A stretch of DNA of 36,294 nucleotides, taken from positions 57,970 to 94,263 of the forward strand of contig NZ_LSEF01000080.1 in NCBI RefSeq assembly GCF_001641695.1. Direction: 5' to 3'. Under the pieces are notes generated by a model. That model saw only the letters and a list, made by a program, of their open reading frames with translations. It did no database searches and was not told where the DNA came from. The position numbers and the translations under genes were made by a program. Positions within the stretch are counted from its first letter, which is position 1. Every line of letters begins with the position of its first letter. The DNA comes from Bradyrhizobium neotropicale. GTDB taxonomy: Bacteria > Pseudomonadota > Alphaproteobacteria > Rhizobiales > Xanthobacteraceae. Positions 7,774 to 14,516 of this stretch are shown here, in pieces.

Positions 7774-8418
7774 TCAGCTCATACCGATTTCGACGGCGAT
7801 CCGGATCAGGTCGGAATGGCTCTTGGCGCCGAGCTTCTGCTTGAGCAGGGACGTGGTGTTGGCGACCGTCTTGTAGGAGATGCCGAGCGCCTCGGCGACC
7901 TCGACGATCTTGTCGCCGCGGCCAAGCAGGCGGAGAATTTCGAGTTCGCGCGGTGTCATCTGCGACGCCGGATTGGCCTTGATCGCCGCGCCCGAGAACG
8001 TCACGGCCTCAGCGAGCTGCGGCGAGATGAAGTTGTCGCCCGCGACCACCTTGCGCACCGCCTTCAGCAGGATCCTGGGATCGTCGCCCTTGGAGACGTA
8101 GCCCTGCGCACCCAGCTCGACCGCCCGCACCACGAAGGCCGGGTCGTCGTTCATGCTGAACATGATGATCTTGGCGTCCGGGTCGTCCTTGCGAATCCGC
8201 CGCATCAGCTCGAAGCCCGACACGTCCGGCAGGCTGATGTCGATGACCGTCACGTCCGGACGCTTGCTGATAAAGGCGCGGTGACCGGATTTGGCGTCGC
8301 TCGCCTCGTCGATGCGGATCGACTGGTCGGAGGCGAACAGGGTCCGGCAACCGGACAGAACCACCGGATGGTCGTCGACGATCAGCACCCGGGTAGCGGC
8401 TTTGGCACTATCTTGCAT
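7774..8418 (-). CDS. NarL/UhpA-family response regulator
   Basis: A 214-residue two-component regulator. The receiver domain (about 9-128) has the acidic pair Asp15-Asp16, phospho-acceptor Asp60 in DVTVIDISLPD and Lys110. A LuxR-type helix-turn-helix follows (about 154-210: MTPRELEILRLLGRGD, then the KTVANTTSLLKQKL recognition region). The ATG at 8418 begins at the receiver and has GAGAG upstream; extending further would run into the shared promoter and the divergent kinase gene. It is transcribed away from the sensor kinase at 8504, sharing an 85-base intergenic region, which marks them as a cognate pair. Target genes and signal are unknown. Confidence 0.92.
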   Translation of the reverse strand: MQDSAKAATRVLIVDDHPVVLSGCRTLFASDQSIRIDEASDAKSGHRAFISKRPDVTVIDISLPDVSGFELMRRIRKDDPDAKIIMFSMNDDPAFVVRAVELGAQGYVSKGDDPRILLKAVRKVVAGDNFISPQLAEAVTFSGAAIKANPASQMTPRELEILRLLGRGDKIVEVAEALGISYKTVANTTSLLKQKLGAKSHSDLIRIAVEIGMS

Positions 8419-8503
8419 CGCGCACTCTCGTTTGACGAAGTCATAGACCGACGGGAACAAATGGAAAGAGAGAATTCCGCCAATACGCGTTAGAATTGAC
8501 CTA

Positions 8504-9847
8504 ATGTGGCAGCGGCTCTCCTTCAGGACCCAATTATTCCTCCCGCTCGGCGTGATGTTCATCATAGCGCTGATCATGGGCGGCGCACTGCTGCACGAGT
8601 TTGCGACCGGCCAGTTGGCCGACGAGAACGAACCGGGACGGCGCTCGGCTGTTATCGTCGCTGCGGCTCTGAACGAGGCGCTGCGCGCCTCCGACAACCC
8701 GCGGCAGACGCTGGATGCATTTGTGCATTCTCTCGGCGCGCCTTCCGATATCCAATTCCGCTCTGTGGAATCGGGTCAATCGCCCTCCCCGAAGGATGCG
8801 TTGCGCGACACGCATAGCATCCCGCAATGGTTCGCCGACCTGCTCGCCATTCCAGACGTGAGTGCCGCGTCGCCTGTCCTGATTGACGGCAAGCATGTCG
8901 GCGACATCCTATTCCAGCCCGACCTGTCGGCAGACCTGTTCGAAAAATGGGTCGGCTTCCTGGCACTCACCTGCTTCATCGTCGCGCTCACCGGGATGAC
9001 GGCAATCATCGCATACGGATTCGCTGGATCAGCGCTACGTCCTCTTGAAAACCTCGGCCGGGGCCTGACGCGGATGCGGCGCGGCGACTACGCAAAACCG
9101 ATTCCTGTCGGCGGGCCGCCGGAAATCAGGCAAAGCTGCGAGGAAGCCAATGCGCTGGCGCGCACGCTCGAACGATTGAGCCGGGACAATCGCCAGCTGC
9201 TGCACCGCCTGGTGTCGCTCCAGGACGACGAACGGCGCGATCTCGCGCGCGAGCTGCACGACGAGCTCGGGCCGCTTCTGTTCGGCATCCGCGCCGGTGC
9301 GATCGCATTGCTCGAGGCCGCGCCGAACGATGCGGGAAATCCCGGAAATCCGACGCAACAGGTGCTGCTGTCGGTCGAGGCGCTGCAGCAGGCCAACCGC
9401 CGTATCCTCGACCGGCTGCGGCCGCTCTACATTTCGGATCTCGGGCTTAGAACCAGCGTGCAGACGCTGCTCCAGAATTTCCGCAAGCAGGCGCCAAACA
9501 TCGAGCTGACGGCAACCCTCGATCCGGTGCTCGATCAAATCGAGGGGCCGCCGGCGCAGACCGTCTATCGCGTGATCCAGGAGGCGCTCACCAACGTTCT
9601 GCGCCACGCCAGGGCGAGCAGCGCCCATGTGCAGGCGACCGTCGATGGCGGCGCGCTCGCCATCGAGATTTCCGACGACGGCTGCGGCTTTCCGGCCGAG
9701 AACGTGTTCGGGCGCGGCCTGACCGGCATGCACGAGCGGGTGCGCGCGCTCAGCGGATCGCTGTCCGTGCTGCGCGCGGACGAGCGCACTTATGTGCGTT
9801 GCCGCCTGCCGGTCGAACCGGCACGGGACGCGCCAGCATCCGGCTAG
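8504..9847 (+). CDS. Membrane sensor histidine kinase (HisKA_3/UhpB type)
   Basis: A 447-residue sensor: membrane helix 1 about 11-32, a periplasmic domain of about 115 residues with no recognised fold, membrane helix 2 about 150-174, and a HAMP-like linker. The HisKA_3 dimer domain has phospho-His252 in ARELHDELGPLL. The HATPase domain has an N box (QEALTNVLRHA, 359-369), a G1 box (DDGCG, 391-395) and a G2 box (GRGLTGM, 403-409). This class phosphorylates NarL-type regulators such as the one encoded divergently. No clear Shine-Dalgarno precedes the ATG. Its stop codon TAG lies at the very edge of a palindromic repeat. Confidence 0.92.
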   Translation: MWQRLSFRTQLFLPLGVMFIIALIMGGALLHEFATGQLADENEPGRRSAVIVAAALNEALRASDNPRQTLDAFVHSLGAPSDIQFRSVESGQSPSPKDALRDTHSIPQWFADLLAIPDVSAASPVLIDGKHVGDILFQPDLSADLFEKWVGFLALTCFIVALTGMTAIIAYGFAGSALRPLENLGRGLTRMRRGDYAKPIPVGGPPEIRQSCEEANALARTLERLSRDNRQLLHRLVSLQDDERRDLARELHDELGPLLFGIRAGAIALLEAAPNDAGNPGNPTQQVLLSVEALQQANRRILDRLRPLYISDLGLRTSVQTLLQNFRKQAPNIELTATLDPVLDQIEGPPAQTVYRVIQEALTNVLRHARASSAHVQATVDGGALAIEISDDGCGFPAENVFGRGLTGMHERVRALSGSLSVLRADERTYVRCRLPVEPARDAPASG

Positions 9848-9975
9848 AGCATGATCCGGAAAAGTGTGCAGCGGTTTTCCCTCGCGACAAACGCGGAACG
9901 CGTTTGCGCGGAGATCATGCTCCAACAATAAACTGAAGCGCGATGACGATTCATCCCAATCTCATCGCGCTTTAG
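9845..9975. repeat. Composite palindromic repeat, copy 1
   Basis: Two adjoining palindromes: an outer pair GAGCATGATC / GATCATGCTC (9847-9856, 9913-9922) enclosing a CAAACGCG/CGCGTTTG stem (9888-9895, 9899-9906), then a second hairpin AAGCGCGATGA / TCATCGCGCTT (9936-9946, 9962-9972). The same composite, reverse-complemented, lies at 22417-22540. Here its two ends provide the stop codons of both flanking convergent genes: TAG of the sensor kinase and TAA of the NTF2-like gene. Confidence 0.9.
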
Positions 9976-10337
9976 CATGCACAGCCGTCGCGCGCGGCCT
10001 GCCATGCGGGCTTGCAGAGCATGCTGTGGATCTTGCCGTCCGGACTGAAGTGAAACGAGACGCGGACGCACAGGGAGCGCGCCACCGAATATTCGAGATC
10101 GACTCCGTACGGCCGTGGGCTGATCTCCTCCAGGCCGAAACCCGCCGACGAGAAGGCGTTCAGCTGCGCCCCCCAATAGGCTTCGAGCTCGCCGCGGCCG
10201 CGATAGCGACGCGTGTCGTTGCATGTGCATTCGAGCTCGGCGTCATCGGCATAGAGGTCGAGCAGCGTCGCAAGGTCGCCCTTCCGGCAGGCATCCACCC
10301 AGTCGACGACGATTCCCATCTGATCAAAATCGCTCAC
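9972..10337 (-). CDS. NTF2-like (SnoaL-like) fold protein
   Basis: A 121-residue protein with the layout of the NTF2/SnoaL superfamily: an N-terminal helix (VVDWVDACRKGDLATLLDLYADD), the motif DAELEC at the first strand, then a curved sheet. Members range from isomerases to non-catalytic ligand binders, so activity cannot be inferred. It stands alone between the sensor kinase (convergent) and the oxidase operon. The C-terminus ends in GCAC, with the stop TAA inside the palindromic repeat, so the tail may have been altered by that insertion. Five cysteines are unusual for such a small protein. Confidence 0.8.
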   Translation of the reverse strand: MSDFDQMGIVVDWVDACRKGDLATLLDLYADDAELECTCNDTRRYRGRGELEAYWGAQLNAFSSAGFGLEEISPRPYGVDLEYSVARSLCVRVSFHFSPDGKIHSMLCKPAWQAARDGCAC

Positions 10338-10408
10338 GTCGCAATCCTCTCTGCCGAGGAAAATTTCCGGGCGGCTTAGGGCTAGCCTCGTGAATATCGG
10401 CTTAATAA

Positions 10409-10433
10409 TAAACCCCGGAAAATACGGGGTTCC
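10409..10433 (-). terminator. Terminator of the cytochrome oxidase operon
   Basis: Stem AACCCCG/CGGGGTT (10411-10417 with 10425-10431) with a 7-base loop. On the minus strand it is followed by a T/A-rich tail (TTTATTATTAA). It lies 38 bases after the SURF1 stop codon and so probably ends the cta operon. Confidence 0.7.
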
Positions 10434-10468
10434 TTCGAAGAATCCCCGCGGCGCACCTGGTCTTGCCC

Positions 10469-11221
10469 CTAACCTTGCCGCCGTCCTCGCACCCAGACGC
10501 CGAAGGCGATCAGCACGGCCAGCGCGAGCGCGAACCAGGTGATGGCGTATTGCAGGTGATCATCCTTCAGATGCACGTCGAGCGGGCCCGGCCGCGGAAC
10601 GCCGTTCTGGGGCACCGGCTGCTCCAGGTCGACGTAGAACGGCGCGACCGCGCCCCAGCCGAGTGAGCTTGCGATCGCCAGATGATCGCGCACGAACCAC
10701 AGCCGCTTGTCGCGATTTTCCGCCGGCGTCAGTAGGCCGGGCGGCTCGGGGAACCGCAAATAACCGGTGAGCGCGACGGGCTCGCCGGTGACGAGCTTCT
10801 TCACCGCGCGGTCCTCGATGGCGCGATCCTGCATCGTGTTCTCGACGAAACCTGCATCGATCACGACCATCTCGCCGGTCGGCAGGCGCGCCGGCAGTAA
10901 GGCCCAGGTACCGGGGCCGGAGGCATCCTTGCGCACGGCGGAGCCGGACGAATAGACCATCGCATCCGGAAGCGGCGCGTAGGTCGCGGTGAAGCTGACG
11001 CGGCGGAATTCGTCGCTTGCGGCATTGAGCGCAGCCCATTGCGCCGGCGGCGGCAGCGCGATCGGCGCGGCCGCGAGCCGTTCGGTGAGCGCGTCGATCA
11101 ACTCATGCTTGGCGGCGCGGCGCTGCAACTGCCAGACGCCCAGCGCGACGAAGAATGCCATCATCATCAGCGTGAACAGCGCGAAGCCGGCCACGCGAGG
11201 CTTGCGCGCAGTCCCGTTCAT
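10469..11221 (-). CDS. SURF1 family cytochrome c oxidase assembly protein
   Basis: A 250-residue SURF1 homologue, needed for heme a insertion into subunit I of aa3 oxidase. It has the family layout of two membrane helices (about 11-29 and 225-243) flanking a large periplasmic domain, and the N-terminal signature LGVWQLQRRAAKHELI. The ATG at 11221 overlaps the stop of the DUF983 gene (ATGA), so the two are translationally coupled. It is the last gene of the oxidase operon, where SURF1 is expected in alphaproteobacteria. Confidence 0.94.
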   Translation of the reverse strand: MNGTARKPRVAGFALFTLMMMAFFVALGVWQLQRRAAKHELIDALTERLAAAPIALPPPAQWAALNAASDEFRRVSFTATYAPLPDAMVYSSGSAVRKDASGPGTWALLPARLPTGEMVVIDAGFVENTMQDRAIEDRAVKKLVTGEPVALTGYLRFPEPPGLLTPAENRDKRLWFVRDHLAIASSLGWGAVAPFYVDLEQPVPQNGVPRPGPLDVHLKDDHLQYAITWFALALAVLIAFGVWVRGRRQG

Positions 11222-11619
11222 TTCGCGCGGTCGATCAACCGGCCGGGCGCCGCCTTGTGGTGGAACTGCAGGGCGATCAAAAGTGACTTCATCGCGCGCA
11301 GCGGCAACAGCGTGGTCGCGAGGATCAGCGGCAGCCAAAGCACGGCGTGAAGCCAGAATGGCGGTTGATACTTGACCTCGACGACGAGCGCGCAGCCGAC
11401 CACGATCGCGCCGGCCAGCATGATGATGAAGATCGCGGGGCCGTCGCCGGAATCGATGAAGGCGTAGTCGAGGCCACAATGGTCGCACCGCGGGGCGAGC
11501 GTCAGGAAGCCCGCATAGAGCTTGCCCTCGCCGCAGCGTGGGCATTTGCAGGCGAGCCCGCGCAGCGCGCTTTGCAGGACGCTGGTCTGGGACTCGGGGG
11601 GGCCGGCCGTATCGTTCAT
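11218..11619 (-). CDS. DUF983 zinc-ribbon membrane protein
   Basis: A 133-residue protein with a four-cysteine zinc ribbon (Cys26, Cys29, Cys45, Cys48 in CPRCGEGKLY and RCDHCGL) followed by two membrane helices (about 62-82 and 88-106). DUF983 genes lie in the cox operons of many alphaproteobacteria between subunit III and SURF1, which suggests a part in oxidase assembly, but no biochemical role is established. The start at 11619 gives the usual family length. It overlaps SURF1 by 4 bases. Confidence 0.9.
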   Translation of the reverse strand: MNDTAGPPESQTSVLQSALRGLACKCPRCGEGKLYAGFLTLAPRCDHCGLDYAFIDSGDGPAIFIIMLAGAIVVGCALVVEVKYQPPFWLHAVLWLPLILATTLLPLRAMKSLLIALQFHHKAAPGRLIDRAK

Positions 11620-11670
11620 GATGAAGGAGCCTATCACAGTTTCTGCCGAAACTCCGGCAGCCGGAAAGCG

Positions 11671-11697
11671 AAAGGGCGGCCTTCCCGGCCGCCCTTT
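11671..11697 (-). terminator. Hairpin between ctaE and the DUF983 gene
   Basis: A perfect 11-bp stem, AAAGGGCGGCC with GGCCGCCCTTT (11671-11681 with 11687-11697), and a 5-base loop, 22 bases after the ctaE stop. The tail on the minus strand is only moderately T-rich (CGCTTTCC), so it may act as a partial terminator or as a 3' stabiliser that keeps structural-subunit mRNA above that of the assembly factors. Confidence 0.6.
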
Positions 11698-11719
11698 CCA
11701 AGATCGATCCGTCGCGGCG

Positions 11720-12616
11720 TCAGTGGGCGCCGTGGGCCATGGTCTCAGCGCCGCGTCCCCAGACATAGATGCAGAGGAACAGGAACAGCCAGACCACGTC
11801 GACAAAGTGCCAGTACCAGGCGGCGAACTCGAAGCCGAGGTGCTGCTTCGGCGTGAAGTGGCCGGCATAGGCGCGCGCCAGGCAGACGATCAGGAACACG
11901 GTGCCGACCAGCACGTGGAAGCCGTGGAAGCCGGTCGCCATGAAGAAGGTCGCGCCGTAGACGTTGCCGGCGAACGAGAACGCCGCGTGGCTGTACTCGT
12001 AGGCCTGCACGCAGGTGAAGGTCGCACCGAGCAGGATGGTGAGGATCAGGCCGTACTTCAGGCCCTGACGGTCATTCTCGAGCAGCGCGTGGTGCGCCCA
12101 GGTCACCGTGGTGCCGGAGGTCAGCAGGATCAGCGTGTTGAGCAGCGGCAGGTGCCAGGGATCGAAGGTCTCGATGCCGTGGGGCGGCCAGGTGCCCGGC
12201 ACGGAGCAGGCGCCGGCCTGGGTGCCGAGGCCGCAACCGAACACCGCATCGCGGGTGGCGTGGACGGCATCGGCCGGGAACAGCGCGGCGTTGAAATAGG
12301 CCCAGAACCAGGCGACGAAGAACATCACCTCGGAGGCGATGAACAGGATCATGCCGTAGCGGTGATGGAGCTGCACGACGCGGGTATGGTCGCCCTTGTA
12401 CTGGGCTTCCTTGATCACGTCGGCCCACCAGCTCGCCATGGTGTAGAGCACGCCGACGGTGCCGACACCGAAGATGATCGGCGCGGCAGCGAACATGTGG
12501 TGCATCCAGGCGATCGCACCGAACGCCATGACGAAGGCCGAGATCGAGCCGACCGCCGGCCACGGCGAGGGATCGACGAGGTGATAGTCGTGATGCTTGC
12601 CTTGCGCTGTGGCCAT
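11720..12616 (-). CDS. ctaE: Cytochrome c oxidase subunit III
   Basis: A 298-residue polytopic subunit III of aa3 oxidase, which stabilises turnover of subunit I. It has the family's seven-helix layout. The conserved buried Glu96 is in FIASEVMFFVAWFWAYF, and the C-terminal helices carry GFHGFHVLVGT and the WYWHFVDVVWLFLF signature. The ATG at 12616 has AGGAG 9 bases upstream. It lies 78 bases after ctaG. Confidence 0.97.
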   Translation of the reverse strand: MATAQGKHHDYHLVDPSPWPAVGSISAFVMAFGAIAWMHHMFAAAPIIFGVGTVGVLYTMASWWADVIKEAQYKGDHTRVVQLHHRYGMILFIASEVMFFVAWFWAYFNAALFPADAVHATRDAVFGCGLGTQAGACSVPGTWPPHGIETFDPWHLPLLNTLILLTSGTTVTWAHHALLENDRQGLKYGLILTILLGATFTCVQAYEYSHAAFSFAGNVYGATFFMATGFHGFHVLVGTVFLIVCLARAYAGHFTPKQHLGFEFAAWYWHFVDVVWLFLFLCIYVWGRGAETMAHGAH

Positions 12617-12694
12617 TGCCGTCTGTCTCCTCAATCCCGTGCCTGTCCGGCACTTATCCCCTTAGATCCAACCCCCGGTACGTGCGCCCGGCAA

Positions 12695-13333
12695 TCAGAG
12701 ATTTCCCTTGCGTTTGTCACCGTCGCCCGAGGCGAGCGGCTTCACCACCGGCTCGCGCACCGGATAGAACGTATAGGACAGCGTGATCGTGTTCAGCCCG
12801 TCATTTTCGGGGTCGTCGACGATCGACGGGTCGACGTAGAACACCACCGGCATCTCGCGCTTCTCGCCGGGCGCCATGGTCTGCTCGGTGAAGCAGAAGC
12901 AGTTGATCTTCTGGAAATAGGATCCGACCGTCAGCGGCGCGACGTTGTAGGCGGCCTGGCCTGCGGTGGTACGCGCGGCCTGGTTGGTCACCGTATAGTA
13001 GACGGTCGTGACCTGGCCGATATTGACCTCGACCTCGCTCTGCTCCGGCTCGAACTTCCAGGGCAGGCCGGGCGCGACGTTGGAGTCGAAGCGCACCGAG
13101 ATCTTGCGCGCGATCGGTCCGGTGGCTGGCGCCGAGGTCGCGACCTGCGTCGTGCCGTTGAAGCCGGTGGCGCGGCAGAACCAGTTATAGAACGGCACCG
13201 CGGCGTAGGATGCGCCGACCATCAGCGCGACCACGCCGCCGCAGATCGAGGCGACCAGCGCATCGCGACCAAGGCCACGGCGCTTTCCCGCCGTCCGGCT
13301 CTCATCCCGCGATATGGTCGGTTGCTGATCCAT
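12695..13333 (-). CDS. ctaG: Cytochrome c oxidase assembly protein CtaG (Cox11), copper delivery to CuB
   Basis: A 212-residue Cox11 homologue: a cytoplasmic N-terminus, one membrane helix (about 26-46), and a periplasmic immunoglobulin-like domain with the copper-binding motif CFCF (Cys145, Cys147) and the extra conserved Cys53. It inserts copper into the CuB site of subunit I. It starts 5 bases after the small ORF stop, inside the oxidase operon. Confidence 0.96.
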   Translation of the reverse strand: MDQQPTISRDESRTAGKRRGLGRDALVASICGGVVALMVGASYAAVPFYNWFCRATGFNGTTQVATSAPATGPIARKISVRFDSNVAPGLPWKFEPEQSEVEVNIGQVTTVYYTVTNQAARTTAGQAAYNVAPLTVGSYFQKINCFCFTEQTMAPGEKREMPVVFYVDPSIVDDPENDGLNTITLSYTFYPVREPVVKPLASGDGDKRKGNL

Positions 13334-13338
13334 CTTTC

Positions 13339-13503
13339 CTACAACGGCCGAACTAGCACTGCCGGTCCCTTGACCATGGTGACGGCGAAGAACAGCACCA
13401 CGAGCACGCCGAGCGCGAGCGCGATCGCGATCGAGCGCTGACGACGGCTCCTTTTCTGTGCCTCGGTGAGGACGATTCCATCTGGATCTTGCTTGTCGGC
13501 CAT
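13339..13503 (-). CDS. Small single-helix membrane protein in the cox operon (CoxF-like)
   Basis: A 54-residue protein: a hydrophilic N-terminus with an Arg/Lys patch (AQKRSRRQR), one membrane helix about 24-44, and a short tail. It lies in the oxidase operon with spacings of 7 bases from ctaB and 5 bases to ctaG, too tight to be accidental. Small ORFs at this spot in alphaproteobacteria are sometimes called CoxF; the function is unknown. A role as a small assembly factor or accessory subunit is an inference from position. Confidence 0.82.
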   Translation of the reverse strand: MADKQDPDGIVLTEAQKRSRRQRSIAIALALGVLVVLFFAVTMVKGPAVLVRPL

Positions 13504-13510
13504 TCCGTTA

Positions 13511-14455
13511 TCATGCGCCCCCTGCCATCGGAGCAAGCGCTCGGAACACGACCTCGGCGAGCAGGGTCGCAAACAGCGCGAACAGATAAAGGATGGAAAA
13601 AGCAAACAGCTTGCGGGTCGCGCGCAGCGACTGGCTGCGCTCGCGACGCATATAGACGTTGATCGCGAGCACCAGCATGCCGGCACCGAGGATCAGCGAG
13701 GTGACGCCGTAAATGGCGTCGAAATAGCCGAGCGCCCAGGGCGCTGCGGCCACCGCGATCAGAACGATCGTGTAGAGCAGGATCTGGAGCCGCGTCGCAT
13801 CGGGACCGGCGACGTTGGGCAGCATCGGAATGCCGGCGCGGGCATAGTCATCGGACCGGAATAGCGCCAGCGCCCAGAAATGCGGCGGGGTCCAGAAGAA
13901 GATGATGGCGAACAGCAGCAGAGGCTCGACGTCCACCGTGCCGGTCACGGCGGCCCAGGCCACCACCGGCGGCAACGCGCCGGCGGCGCCGCCGATCACG
14001 ATGTTCTGCGCGGTCCAGCGCTTCAGGAGCATCGTATAGATCACGACGTAGAAGAAGATCGTGAAGGCGAGCAGCGCGCCCGCAATCCAGTTGACGAGGA
14101 TGCCGAGCGTCATCACCGAGAAGAAGGCGAGCGTCATGCCGAACGTCATCGCCTCGGGCCGGGTGATGCGGCCGCGCGGGATCGGCCGGTTCGCCGTGCG
14201 CGACATCTTGGCGTCGACATCGCCCTCGAGCGCCATGTTGAGCGCGCCGGACGCGCCGGCGCCGACGGCGATGCAGAGCAGCGAGGTGATCGCCAGCACG
14301 GGGTGGAAATGCCCCGGCGCCATCGCCATCCCGACCAGCGCCGTGAAGATCACGAGCGACATCACCCGCGGCTTGAGCAGCGCGATATAATCACCAACCT
14401 CCGCCTCGGAGATCCGGGGACCGATGTCGATGGCGTTATGATCGAGGACGGACAC
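13511..14455 (-). CDS. ctaB: Protoheme IX farnesyltransferase (heme O synthase)
   Basis: A 314-residue UbiA-superfamily prenyltransferase that adds a farnesyl chain to heme B, the first step to heme A for subunit I. The signature region from Asn73 through Asp79 and Asp81 to the RTANRPIPRGRI stretch (86-97) holds the prenyl-diphosphate/Mg2+ site. Several membrane helices follow, with a conserved FFWTPPHFWALAL motif. It lies 61 bases after ctaD and just before the small CoxF-like gene. Confidence 0.96.
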   Translation of the reverse strand: MSVLDHNAIDIGPRISEAEVGDYIALLKPRVMSLVIFTALVGMAMAPGHFHPVLAITSLLCIAVGAGASGALNMALEGDVDAKMSRTANRPIPRGRITRPEAMTFGMTLAFFSVMTLGILVNWIAGALLAFTIFFYVVIYTMLLKRWTAQNIVIGGAAGALPPVVAWAAVTGTVDVEPLLLFAIIFFWTPPHFWALALFRSDDYARAGIPMLPNVAGPDATRLQILLYTIVLIAVAAAPWALGYFDAIYGVTSLILGAGMLVLAINVYMRRERSQSLRATRKLFAFSILYLFALFATLLAEVVFRALAPMAGGA

Positions 14456-14481
14456 TTAATTCTACTCGCTTCGCTATAGAG

Positions 14482-14508
14482 CCGCGGCGCCCATGACAGG
14501 CGCCGCGG
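14482..14508 (-). other. Intercistronic hairpin between ctaD and ctaB
   Basis: A perfect 10-bp GC stem, CCGCGGCGCC with GGCGCCGCGG, and a 7-base loop, beginning 8 bases after the ctaD stop. No T-run follows on the minus strand, so it is not a classical terminator. It probably protects or delimits the ctaCD mRNA so that the major subunits exceed the assembly proteins downstream. Confidence 0.6.
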
Positions 14509-14516
14509 GCGTTTGC

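Noticed and set aside
7488..7876. Plus-strand frames in the non-coding gap before the response regulator
   Set aside because: Cysteine/proline/arginine-rich, cross strong hairpins, no Shine-Dalgarno, no family resemblance.
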